A stretch of 64,000 nt of DNA, taken from contig JACJYG010000005.1 in the NCBI GenBank assembly GCA_020636215.1, forward strand, positions 620,001-684,000, in the 5' to 3' direction. The DNA comes from Lewinellaceae bacterium (GTDB lineage: Bacteria > Bacteroidota > Bacteroidia > Chitinophagales > Saprospiraceae). Both the position numbers and the translations under genes were made by a program. Below, one piece after another: positions 17,371 to 25,068 of this stretch; positions within the stretch are counted from its first letter, which is position 1, and every line of letters starts with the position of its first letter. Under the pieces are notes generated by a model. The model saw nothing but the letters and a program-made list of their open reading frames with translations, made no database searches and was not told the DNA's origin.

Positions 17371-18923
17371 GTGCTTTCTGGCAATTTCTGGCCGACAACC
17401 GCAGCAAGCTGCTGGAACTGCTGCTGGAACATATCGGGCTTACCTTTCTCTCGCTGGTATTGGCGGCGGTAGTGGCCATACCGCTTGGCATTTACATTAC
17501 GCGGCATAAGCGGCTTGCCGGTGCAGTATTGGGGATAGCCGGCATCCTGCAGACCATCCCCAGCATTGCCTTGCTGGGGTTCATGATCCCCCTGCTGGGC
17601 ATTGGGCTGAAGCCGGCAATTTTTGCACTGTTTCTGTACGCTTTGCTGCCTATCATTCGCAATACCTATACCGGTATAGAAGAGGTAGATGTTTCAGTCC
17701 GGGAGGCCGCCCTGGGCATTGGCCTGACGGGCCGGCAAATACTGCGGCAAGTGGAACTGCCCCTTGCGCTACCGGTCATTTTTGCCGGCTTGCGTACTGC
17801 GACGGTGATCAATGTCGGAGTGGCCGCTCTGGCGGCCTATATCGGCGCCGGTGGGTTAGGGGAGTTTATCTTCGGAGGAATTGCCCTGAATAATTCCGTC
17901 ATGATCCTGGCTGGGGCTATTCCGGCCGCTCTTCTGGCCGTGATTTTCGACCAGTTGTTGGGTTTACTGCAACATTCCAGGTTGGGAAATGCAGGGAAAA
18001 TGGGCCGGGTGGCCCTGATCCTGATCCCGCTTTTATCTTCTTCTTATTTCTGGCCACAAGCCTACGGCCCCGGTTGGAAAGCTGGCTTCGATCCCGAATT
18101 CATTGGCCGGCCGGATGGCTATCCCCATCTGGTGGATACCTATGGGTTATCTTTCAACACTACAATCCTCAGTAGCGCCCTGATGTACAAAGCGGTGGAA
18201 AGAGGAGAGGTAGACTTTATTGGTGGTTACTCCACCGATGACCGGATCAAAGCCTATGAGTTGGCCATGCTGGAAGATGACCGTCATGCTTTTCCGCCTT
18301 ATTTCTGTATCCCGTTGGTTGGAGAAGTTGTTGCACGGGAACATCCTGAAGTCGTTGACGCTGTTAATTTACTGGCCGGGAGGATCAGTGATTCCGTTAT
18401 GACAGAGCTCAATTACCGGGTTGACTTTGATAAAGTGAGCCCGGAGGTAGTGGCCCGCGAGTTCCTGCAATCGCTTCAACTGTGGCGGCCCGACCGGGCG
18501 CAGGGAGGAGAACGGCTGGCCATAGGTTCCAAAATATTTACCGAGCAATACATTCTGGTAGAACTTTTCTCCCAGCTGATTAACGGCTATACCGATCTGG
18601 ATACGGACCTTAAACCCGGCCTGGGCGGTACCAAGATATGTTTCGATGCACTGCGTGCGGGAGAAATAGCGCTCTATCCTGAATACACCGGCACCGGCCT
18701 GCTCGTACTTCTGAGCCCTCCCCAGGATACTATTCAGCAGGTTATTACGGAACCTGATGCCGTGTACCATTATGTACAACGCGAATTGGCGGCGCAATAT
18801 GGAGTGAAATGCCTGGCTCCTCTGGGGTTCAATAATACCTACGCCCTGATGGCGCGAAAGGAAATGGCTCAGCGCCTGGGGTTGGAAAAGATTAGCCAGT
18901 TGGCAGGGTTCAGTGGGCAGTAA
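17358..18923 (+). CDS. Osmolyte ABC transporter permease fused to a circularly permuted substrate-binding domain
   Basis: Residues 1-210 are an OpuBB/ProW-type permease with the coupling EAALGIGLTGRQIL segment. A membrane helix at about 213-232 leads to the periplasmic domain. In OpuCC/OsmX-type binding proteins the order is GSKxFTEQ..., GLGGTxxxFxAL, YPEYTGT, GFNNTYAL and then GxxxExxxRxDGxP, AYSTDxR, LEDD, FPPY. Here the second set comes first (GFDPEFIGRPDGYP at about 243, GGYSTDDR, FPPYF) and the first set follows (IGSKIFTEQYIL at about 389, PEYTGTGLLV, GFNNTYALM), ending at the usual junction. The domain is therefore circularly permuted, though continuous and in frame. Confidence 0.9.
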   Translation: MEQLSAFWQFLADNRSKLLELLLEHIGLTFLSLVLAAVVAIPLGIYITRHKRLAGAVLGIAGILQTIPSIALLGFMIPLLGIGLKPAIFALFLYALLPIIRNTYTGIEEVDVSVREAALGIGLTGRQILRQVELPLALPVIFAGLRTATVINVGVAALAAYIGAGGLGEFIFGGIALNNSVMILAGAIPAALLAVIFDQLLGLLQHSRLGNAGKMGRVALILIPLLSSSYFWPQAYGPGWKAGFDPEFIGRPDGYPHLVDTYGLSFNTTILSSALMYKAVERGEVDFIGGYSTDDRIKAYELAMLEDDRHAFPPYFCIPLVGEVVAREHPEVVDAVNLLAGRISDSVMTELNYRVDFDKVSPEVVAREFLQSLQLWRPDRAQGGERLAIGSKIFTEQYILVELFSQLINGYTDLDTDLKPGLGGTKICFDALRAGEIALYPEYTGTGLLVLLSPPQDTIQQVITEPDAVYHYVQRELAAQYGVKCLAPLGFNNTYALMARKEMAQRLGLEKISQLAGFSGQ

Positions 18924-18951
18924 ACAGCGCATTTGGGAAGGTAGGTGGACA

Positions 18952-18973
18952 TTTGATCGGTGCTTTCGCGTAA
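18952..18973. repeat. Left target duplication and terminal inverted repeat of the 2.4-kb insertion
   Basis: TTTGAT (18952-18957) is followed by CGGTGCTTTCGCGTAA (18958-18973). The exact reverse complement plus TTTGAT lies at 21369-21390. Confidence 0.9.
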
Positions 18974-19975
18974 GGTGAGGCCTGCTTCTCACAGGCTGCT
19001 GCTTCTTAAGCGAGCGCCGCTATTGCAGCCCTGTTTCCAAGCGTAGCCCTTGGTGGTTAGGAATTTCCCCTGGGGCCTTGTGTATAATCTTTTTCTGCTT
19101 CGCTTCGAGAAAACTCTTCGCCCTTTTTTACTCGCTGCCATTTTGTTGTTTTTAATGGTGCTCGTGAATCTCCTCCGTCGATTTGAAGCGCAAAAAAGGG
19201 CCAAACCTGTCCCGTACCGGCAGGTCGGGAAAACGCCGGAAAATCCTTATGCGGCGACTCAACCCATAGGTGCTTCGGATACGGAGCTCAATCGGATACC
19301 CTTATGGTTCCGTTTTGCCCTTTTTCAAGGTGCTGTGCCGGTTTCAGTACTGGGGTTTAAGTACCGGCCCTTCGCCAAAAGTACCGGATTCCATAGCTCT
19401 TATCTGTTGCCTGCTTTTGGGATGAAACCGCCAAGGCACATTTTCTGCCCTCCAGTGCAGGAAACAGCCTTTTCTTCTAGGCCTTTGCCACGGGCTGCTT
19501 CGTGGATGGGAAAAGGGCGTTTGTGGCCGCTAAGGATTTATCCATTGGCTCTGAGGCGCTACTCGGCGATTGCCAGGATTGGGGCAGCCAAAGCGGCCTT
19601 AAACACCCTTTTTCCACACTACCTTCCTGACAAGGGCCGGATCCGAACCAAAAGCGGCCGGTAAAACCAAGGGCAGAGGTGCGCCTTGCAGGATGCGGCC
19701 CCGAGGGCAATGCCATAATTCCCAGTACGGGCAATGGCCCATGCGTACCCTCCCACTGCTACGCTTCACCGCATGAGCATACTGCACAGCGCCTGGGAAA
19801 AGGGTAAGCCCGAACCTTACGGGCAATGGCCTGTACTCGGCATACGAAGCAAATCAGACTGTCCGCGCCGCATTGGCTGGTACAAGGGTTTTGAATTTCT
19901 ATTATTATGCAAGCACCTTTTTGAAAAACATGAAAAAAACTTCTATGCATAACTGTTCTTCTCGGCCCCTGGTTC
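18974..19975. other. Non-coding interior of the insertion, about 1 kb
   Basis: Several frames are open here, the longest at 19050-19664, but the translations lack family resemblance and normal composition, so no gene is called. A 14-bp direct repeat TACGGGCAATGGCC occurs at 19726-19739 and 19818-19831. Runs of GCCCTTTTT recur. It may be a decayed transposon body or a structured RNA region. Confidence 0.5.
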
Positions 19976-20986
19976 TCAGGCTGCAAAAGTGTGCCTGTTT
20001 TCATAAGGTGAATTTCTCTTGATTACGGCGAAAGCCCGGCTGACGATCTTGTTTCGTATTACGTTTTTAATACTGTTCTCGTGCTTTCCTTTTTTGAGTT
20101 GTTTCTCAAAATAAAGCCGGTAATCAGGACAACGCCTTATGCTATTAACTACCGCAATACTTAGCAGCGTTTTCATTTTTTTGTTGGCTTTATGAGACAC
20201 CTTGGACCTCGATTTTATGCTTTTCCCTGAGTCAGACTTAAAGGGCGCGATCCCGGAGTAAGCCGCAAATTTTTTGGGGCAATTAAAACAGACGAAATTT
20301 TGAGTACTTACAATTAGGTGTAAAGCCACCTGCACGCCAATACCCGGGACAGACAATAGCAAATCATAATTTCTTTTGAGCTCTGGGTGCTGCTTTATTA
20401 GTTGATCAATGGCCTCTTCCAGTTGGCTTAGCTCATCATTGATTTGCTCGATCATCAACTGAGACCCTTCAAAAATCCTATTTGAGACCTCCTCTGTTTC
20501 ATGAGCTTTTAGTTCCTTAGCTGATACCATAAAACCATGCCTGCTTTTAATCAGACGGTCACGGTAGGACAAGCAAGCTTTCAGCTTTCGGACCACTTCA
20601 GTAGGCAGCGTATGAATCCTCATGAAGTCCTTGTTTTTGTAAGCATACTGTGCTATCCGTTTGGCATCAACCTGGTCGCTTTTGCCACGGGTAATACCTA
20701 AAGATTCTTTGATTTCACTTCCGGGGATTAGCGAATAATTTGCGCCCTTTTTTGATAGAAACCGGCAAAATGGGACGCTATAAACTCCCGTGTGTTCCAA
20801 GCAGAAAAAGGCTAGGGAAAGATCCTTTATCCCTTTTCTCTTTAGCCAGTTCATCAACGCCTTGAACCCTTTTTCGGTATTTTCAAACCGCTGGTGGTCC
20901 GTCTTCCTTGGTGTTTGGGCATTTAATACCGCAACGTCAAACCATTCTTTGGAGATGTCGTTGCCGATGTAAAAGGAATAATCCAT
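19976..20986 (-). CDS. IS110-family transposase (DEDD RuvC-like plus Tnp20 domain)
   Basis: The 336-residue protein starts YIGNDISKEWFDVAV, giving the first catalytic Asp (D10). The Glu is in FFCLEHTGVY (about 64) and the later Asp residues in GKSDQVDAKRIAQYA (about 104-107). The C-terminal Tnp20 domain shows LLLSVPGIGVQVALHLI and the FAAYSGIAPFKSDSGKS segment with the Ser expected to be catalytic. It appears intact. IS110 enzymes recombine DNA under guidance of a bridge RNA from a non-coding end; the 5' flank has suitable hairpins. Confidence 0.95.
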   Translation of the reverse strand: MDYSFYIGNDISKEWFDVAVLNAQTPRKTDHQRFENTEKGFKALMNWLKRKGIKDLSLAFFCLEHTGVYSVPFCRFLSKKGANYSLIPGSEIKESLGITRGKSDQVDAKRIAQYAYKNKDFMRIHTLPTEVVRKLKACLSYRDRLIKSRHGFMVSAKELKAHETEEVSNRIFEGSQLMIEQINDELSQLEEAIDQLIKQHPELKRNYDLLLSVPGIGVQVALHLIVSTQNFVCFNCPKKFAAYSGIAPFKSDSGKSIKSRSKVSHKANKKMKTLLSIAVVNSIRRCPDYRLYFEKQLKKGKHENSIKNVIRNKIVSRAFAVIKRNSPYENRHTFAA

Positions 20987-20989
20987 AAC

Positions 20990-21190
20990 TTTAAGTTTAG
21001 GTTTTTAAATAGTGTTGAATAACATTGACACCTTTAGTTAGGCCTCGAGCCTGATTTTCTATTTGATGCTTATTCAACCATGGAAGCTGGAAAGGACTAA
21101 TTCAAAAGATAAGCCTTAAGCTTAGGCCCTTTTTTAGTTCACCTTCCCGGCTTGAGATCGGTAGCCAGCCGGCTACCGATCTCCTCCATT
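20990..21190 (-). ncRNA. Candidate IS110 bridge RNA region
   Basis: On the minus strand upstream of the transposase ATG there is a perfect 13-bp stem, GAGATCGGTAGCC with GGCTACCGATCTC (21154-21183, 4-base loop). Downstream is a 9-bp stem GTTGAATAA/TTATTCAAC (arms 21070-21078 and 21014-21022) enclosing 47 bases that contain a smaller AGGC/GCCT hairpin. A 5' stem-loop followed by large internal loops is the layout of known IS110 bridge RNAs encoded upstream of the transposase. Boundaries and guide loops are not established. Confidence 0.4.
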
Positions 21191-21368
21191 TATAAAGATA
21201 GAAATTCCTAAACTGTCTATTTTTACTGTGCTGGCAATATAAAGGCCCTTTTGCCCTCAAAAGGGCGAAAGAATTTTCTTCTAGGCGAAGAAGCAAAGAG
21301 CATAAGGCTCCCACACCTTAAGTGAGCGCTTCTCGCTTCTCAATGCGACCCCAGAAGTCGCCCTTTTG

Positions 21369-21390
21369 TTACGCGAAAGCACCGTTTGAT
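21369..21390. repeat. Right terminal inverted repeat and target duplication of the 2.4-kb insertion
   Basis: TTACGCGAAAGCACCG (21369-21384) is the exact reverse complement of the left end, followed by the TTTGAT duplication (21385-21390). Confidence 0.9.
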
Positions 21391-21413
21391 GTGTTGATGC
21401 TCAACTTACCGCC

Positions 21414-22166
21414 TTACTTCACATGCATCACCTGATCTGCTTCCAGCAGGGGCATGCGCTTAAATCGGAGGAAGAGCTGGATGGTGGCCAGAACATCTTT
21501 TTCACAATAGAAAGCAATACGGTCCAGGCCTTTTTCCTGCCAGTAGACGCGGCCGACGTCACTGCCGTCCATATCATCTTTGGGGGAGGGGAAGCCGAGC
21601 AGAGCGGCCAGCAGCTTTAGGGAAGTAAAGTGTTTGCGGTCTCCAAATTTCCAGAGTTCGAGGGTGTCAAGCAGGTGTTGGGTTTCCCATGGCTTTTTGC
21701 CAAAGAGGCTGAGGGCCGTTGGCAAGGGTAGTTGGTTAACAACCATTCGGCGGCATATATACGGGATATCGAACTCTTTAATATTGTGGCCGCAGAAATA
21801 AAACTTGTTGGTGTTGTTGTAGTATTTGAAAACCATTTGTGAGAACTCGTGGAGTAATTCCGATTCATTTTCGCTGGCGAAGGACTTCAGCCGGACTTTC
21901 AGGAGCTGGTCCTCTTTATCCCGGTGGACTACGCCAACAGAAATGCAGACGATCTTGCCGAATTCTGCAAAAATGCCAGCGCGCGCCTGAAAGAGTTCTT
22001 CCAGCTCTTCTTCGCTGGTTTCTCCCTCCTGGTGACGGGTGAACTGGCGGGATTTGAGGGCCCAAAGCTCTTTGAAATCGTCACTCATGCTCTGGTAATC
22101 GGGTTTGGCTGAAACCGTTTCGATATCTAGAAACAGGACATTGGCAATATCGATGTTGTCAATCAT
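21414..22166 (-). CDS. PolB-like 3'-5' exonuclease (DnaQ superfamily)
   Basis: The 250-residue protein shows the DEDDy exonuclease motifs: LFLDIETVS (Exo I, residues about 11-19), FCGHNIKEFDIPYI (Exo II) and FYCEKDVLATIQL (Exo III, YxxxD). It matches the stand-alone predicted PolB-like exonuclease family. The role in DNA or RNA processing is unknown. The stop lies 23 bp from the right target duplication of the insertion. Confidence 0.88.
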   Translation of the reverse strand: MIDNIDIANVLFLDIETVSAKPDYQSMSDDFKELWALKSRQFTRHQEGETSEEELEELFQARAGIFAEFGKIVCISVGVVHRDKEDQLLKVRLKSFASENESELLHEFSQMVFKYYNNTNKFYFCGHNIKEFDIPYICRRMVVNQLPLPTALSLFGKKPWETQHLLDTLELWKFGDRKHFTSLKLLAALLGFPSPKDDMDGSDVGRVYWQEKGLDRIAFYCEKDVLATIQLFLRFKRMPLLEADQVMHVK

Positions 22167-22423
22167 GGTAATTTCTTTTTAGGAAAAAGGGCAGCCCCCA
22201 TTTTCTCAAAGCTAACAAAAAGCCCTGAAACACTGTGGGTAAAGGGAGCGTATGGTCAAAAAAAAACTGACAGAGGCCTTTTAAAAGTGTTAAGAAAACC
22301 ATAACTTTCTTAGTTAGGGATACAATTTTCCCAAATATGGGGCCGTTAAAGTCGCAACTCAAGACACGCTTCCGGAATGGCCAGCCGCCATTTCAAACTG
22401 TTAACCAAAATCCTTTGTAAATC

Positions 22424-23455
22424 ATGTCTACTAGCAGTCCAAGTCCAACACCCCCTCCGTTCAATTCAGGCCCAGGCAAGCAAGACAAATCGCAACAACA
22501 ATTCAAAGTTGGGGCGATCATTGCCATTGTTTTGTTGGCTGTTGTCGCTATTGTCTTTCTGGCGCTTTGGAGAGGCGCCGCCAGCAAAGGCGACAACCTT
22601 ACTTATGAGCTGAACGAATCAGAGCAACTGAAAGCTGAACTGGAAAAGCAATACTACGAAGCCCTATCTGAACTGGAGGAACTTCGTGGCAGCAATGAGG
22701 AACTCAATGCGCTGATCGAACAACAGAAATCAGAACTGAAAGACTCCAAGGATCGCATCGACGCCCTGTTGCGCGATAGCCGCAACTTAGGCAAGGCCCG
22801 TGAGCAGATCAAAGGGCTTACGGCTCAGGTGGAACAATACCTGGCGGAGATCAACCAACTGCGGCAGGAAAACGAAGAACTTACCGTCCGCACGGTTCAG
22901 CTTACCGAAGAGAATGCTTCTCTGGCCACCAACCTGGATTCTACCCGCATGGCCAATCAGGAGCTGTTTTCCGCCAAATCCGCTCTGGCCAGCGAGCGTG
23001 ACGCCATCGACGCCGAGCGTTCCCGCCTGGCCAAGAAGGTGAACATCGCTTCCGTTATCAAGGTCAACAACCTGGAAGTAGATGGCCTCAAGCTGAAAGG
23101 CACGGGCAAGGCTGTGACTCGCCGCAGCGCCAAGAACGTCGAGCAACTGCAAGTATGCTTTACCACTTCCGCCAACCAGGTGGCCGAAGCCGGGTCGGAG
23201 GTCTTCCTCGTTCGCATCATTAACCCCTTAGGGGAAACGATGGCTATCGAGAACCTGGGCTCTGGTGTTTTCACCAATGGCGCCAATGGCGAGCAAATCC
23301 GGTTTACGGTTGCCGAAGAGACCGACTACAAGCAGAATGAACAAAAGCTTTGCTCCGTATGGGCGCCCAATCAACCTTTCCAGGAAGGTAACTATACCGT
23401 GGAAGTCTACAACAAAGGCTACCTGGCCGGGAGCACAAGCTTCGAGCTCAAGTAA
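22424..23455 (+). CDS. Coiled-coil membrane-anchored protein, unknown function
   Basis: A Pro/Ser-rich N-terminus is followed by one membrane helix (VGAIIAIVLLAVVAIVFLAL, about 28-47). A long coiled coil runs over about 65-210. A C-terminal beta domain of about 130 residues (VCFTTSANQVAEAGSEVFLV, ENYTVEVYNKGYLAGST-like end) follows. The topology suggests an extracytoplasmic rod with a globular head. Similar proteins occur widely in Bacteroidota without known function. A terminator lies 30 bp downstream. Confidence 0.7.
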   Translation: MSTSSPSPTPPPFNSGPGKQDKSQQQFKVGAIIAIVLLAVVAIVFLALWRGAASKGDNLTYELNESEQLKAELEKQYYEALSELEELRGSNEELNALIEQQKSELKDSKDRIDALLRDSRNLGKAREQIKGLTAQVEQYLAEINQLRQENEELTVRTVQLTEENASLATNLDSTRMANQELFSAKSALASERDAIDAERSRLAKKVNIASVIKVNNLEVDGLKLKGTGKAVTRRSAKNVEQLQVCFTTSANQVAEAGSEVFLVRIINPLGETMAIENLGSGVFTNGANGEQIRFTVAEETDYKQNEQKLCSVWAPNQPFQEGNYTVEVYNKGYLAGSTSFELK

Positions 23456-23484
23456 TTTCCTGAAACCGCGATAAACGAAAACTG

Positions 23485-23518
23485 AACCGGGGTTGCTCTT
23501 GTAGCGCCTCGGTTTTTT
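23485..23518 (+). terminator. Rho-independent terminator
   Basis: The stem AACCGGGG (23485-23492) pairs with CCTCGGTT (23507-23514), with one G-T wobble, and runs into six T residues. It follows the coiled-coil gene. Confidence 0.8.
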
Positions 23519-23520
23519 AA

Positions 23521-23694
23521 TGCGAGAATGCGAGAATGCGGGAATGCGAGAATGCGAGAATGCGAGAATGCGAGAATGCGAGAATGCGAGAATGCGGGAA
23601 TGAGAGGAATGCGGGAATGCGAGAATGCGGGAATGCGGGAATGAGAAGAATGCAAGGGATGCGAGAATGCGAGAATGCGAGAATGCGAGGGATG
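23521..23694. repeat. Long 8-bp tandem repeat array, TGCGAGAA type
   Basis: About 22 units of TGCGAGAA, with variants TGCGGGAA and TGAGAAGA, run without spacers between a terminator and the DUF2452 gene. Open frames across it read as repetitive Ser-His-Ser-Arg-Ile peptides and are not genes. Confidence 0.95.
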
Positions 23695-23774
23695 TCTAAG
23701 TGAACAATTCCTTCGTTCATACATTTCCATCAAAGAACGTTTTTCGTAATTTAAACCGAATTCAGAACCGGGCC

Positions 23775-24251
23775 ATGGAGAAAAAAGAACAGGAGCAGCC
23801 GGAAAATTCCTGGGCCAATCCAATTGATATAGACAAGGTCGCGGAAAACCCGCACCTATTGCCTTATGCTCACACAGTGGGAGGGATGCCGATCAAGCCC
23901 ATTGATAAAGGGAAGGTAAAAGGACGGGCTGTAACAGCAATGTACAAGCAAACGGATATGCAGTTGGGGCAGATCAAAGAACAGATTGAACTGCTGGCCA
24001 AACAGGCTCGTGCTATCCAGGAACGGATATCCATTTCCGAACAGATCTATCAGGCGGAAATGAACTTCGAACCGCTCATTGGTTTTACCTACCACCTCTA
24101 CGAACGCAGCAACGGCAATTTTGTCCTATCGATGGTCGCGCCCCGGGAGTGGGGCCCCAACCCGCCCTATCAATTTATCGCCACGGTAGAGTTGCTCTCC
24201 GATCATACCTGGGATATACTGGAAAAGGCGGAGGTAGGGGGAAACGGCTAG
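23775..24251 (+). CDS. DUF2452 family protein
   Basis: The frame is open from 23700, but the ATG at 23775 (MEKKEQEQPENSWANPIDIDK) excludes repeat-adjacent sequence and fits the family start, giving 158 residues. Conserved elements are NPHLLPYAHTVGG, IKPIDKGKVKGRA, QIYQAEMNFEPLIGFTYHLY and WGPNPPYQFIATVELLSDHTW. The protein is cytoplasmic with an unknown role. Confidence 0.85.
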   Translation: MEKKEQEQPENSWANPIDIDKVAENPHLLPYAHTVGGMPIKPIDKGKVKGRAVTAMYKQTDMQLGQIKEQIELLAKQARAIQERISISEQIYQAEMNFEPLIGFTYHLYERSNGNFVLSMVAPREWGPNPPYQFIATVELLSDHTWDILEKAEVGGNG

Positions 24252-24327
24252 ATGGTTTAATGGCTTAATGGTTGAGGGAGGCTTGTGCCGGCCGACGTTC
24301 GGCGTGTTGGCAAATAAAAACAAAAAA

Positions 24328-24711
24328 ATGAACATACGATTCCTTATCCTCATTCTGCTGGCTGTTTCTATACTGGCTTTCCGTCAGCCGGCCGCCGAAT
24401 CCAAAGTTGAATGGCTGACTCCGGATTCTTTTGATTTTGGTGATGTTACTCGTAACAAACCGGTGAGCCACGAGTTTCGCTTTCGCAACCTCAGTGGGCA
24501 GGCGCTTATTGTTGATAATGTGCGAACCTCCTGTGGCTGCACAGTGCCCGATTGGGACAAAGCCGCGGTGCCGCCGGATTCTGTTGGGATTATCTCGGTA
24601 GAATACGATGCCCGGAGCCTCGGTTATTTTCTTAAAAAGGTCAAAGTGTACTTTAATGGCCAACGGCGGGCAGAGGTATTGTACATAGAAGGAGATGTGG
24701 TGGGCGAGTGA
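24328..24711 (+). CDS. DUF1573 domain exported protein
   Basis: The chosen start at 24328 (MNIRFLILILLAVSILAF) gives a signal or anchor segment; the upstream open frame adds 20 unlikely residues. The DUF1573 signature is visible: FDFGDVTRNKPVSHEFRFRN, VRTSCGCTVPDW with its paired Cys, and GIISVEYDARSLGYFLKKV. The domain is an Ig-like fold common in Bacteroidota periplasmic proteins; function is unknown. Confidence 0.88.
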   Translation: MNIRFLILILLAVSILAFRQPAAESKVEWLTPDSFDFGDVTRNKPVSHEFRFRNLSGQALIVDNVRTSCGCTVPDWDKAAVPPDSVGIISVEYDARSLGYFLKKVKVYFNGQRRAEVLYIEGDVVGE

Positions 24712-25068
24712 AAAAGGATACGCGGAACTGTAAAAAAAGCAAAGGAGGAAAATCGTTTGGGGTAGAGTCCTGATAATTAAATAAAAAAGGTTCCCGTGTT
24801 TGTTTATTCCCTCCCTTGCAGGTTTTTGCACCAACTCCAGCAGAGCAAACCCGCCGGATTGGAATTTGGTTTTTTGGGGCGGAAGCCCCGAAAGAGGAAT
24901 GATTGTTTTGGGATAGCTGCCTTCGTTCGTGGAATGCGCTTCCATTTATGAACGGGCGTTTGATATTGAGGCGCTTCCAATTGTAAATATGCAGGTAAAG
25001 CAGCCGCCGGTTCTTCACTATTATTCCGAAAAGCTGGATTATTCTTCATGATCTGGCAAAACCCAGCC
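24712..25068. other. Gene-free intergenic stretch between convergent genes
   Basis: Short open frames exist on the minus strand but have no convincing starts or family features. No clear terminator, repeat or RNA was seen. Confidence 0.4.

Larger units (their letters stand above)
18958..21384. mobile_element. 2427-bp insertion with 16-bp TIRs and 6-bp TSD, carrying an IS110-family transposase
   Basis: The termini are perfect 16-bp inverted repeats, flanked directly by TTTGAT on both sides. Removing the element leaves the OpuB and exonuclease genes convergent with under 60 bp between them, as expected for an insertion into an intergenic gap. Weaker inverted similarity continues inside (19097-19133 against 21257-21294, both containing AGGGCGAA on one strand). 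The only clear gene is an IS110-type transposase. That family normally makes neither TIRs nor target duplications, so it is probably nested in, or flanked by copies of, another element. Confidence 0.8.

Noticed and set aside
19050..19664. 204-codon open frame on the plus strand inside the insertion
   Set aside because: The translation has no family resemblance, an odd composition rich in Pro and Arg, and no ribosome binding site; the region is repeat-rich.
23521..23694. CRISPR-like repeat array
   Set aside because: Units are 8 bp and contiguous with no spacers, and no cas genes are present.
23419..23823. 134-codon open frame of repeated Ser-His-Ser-Arg-Ile peptides
   Set aside because: It is a translation of the 8-bp tandem repeat, not a protein gene.
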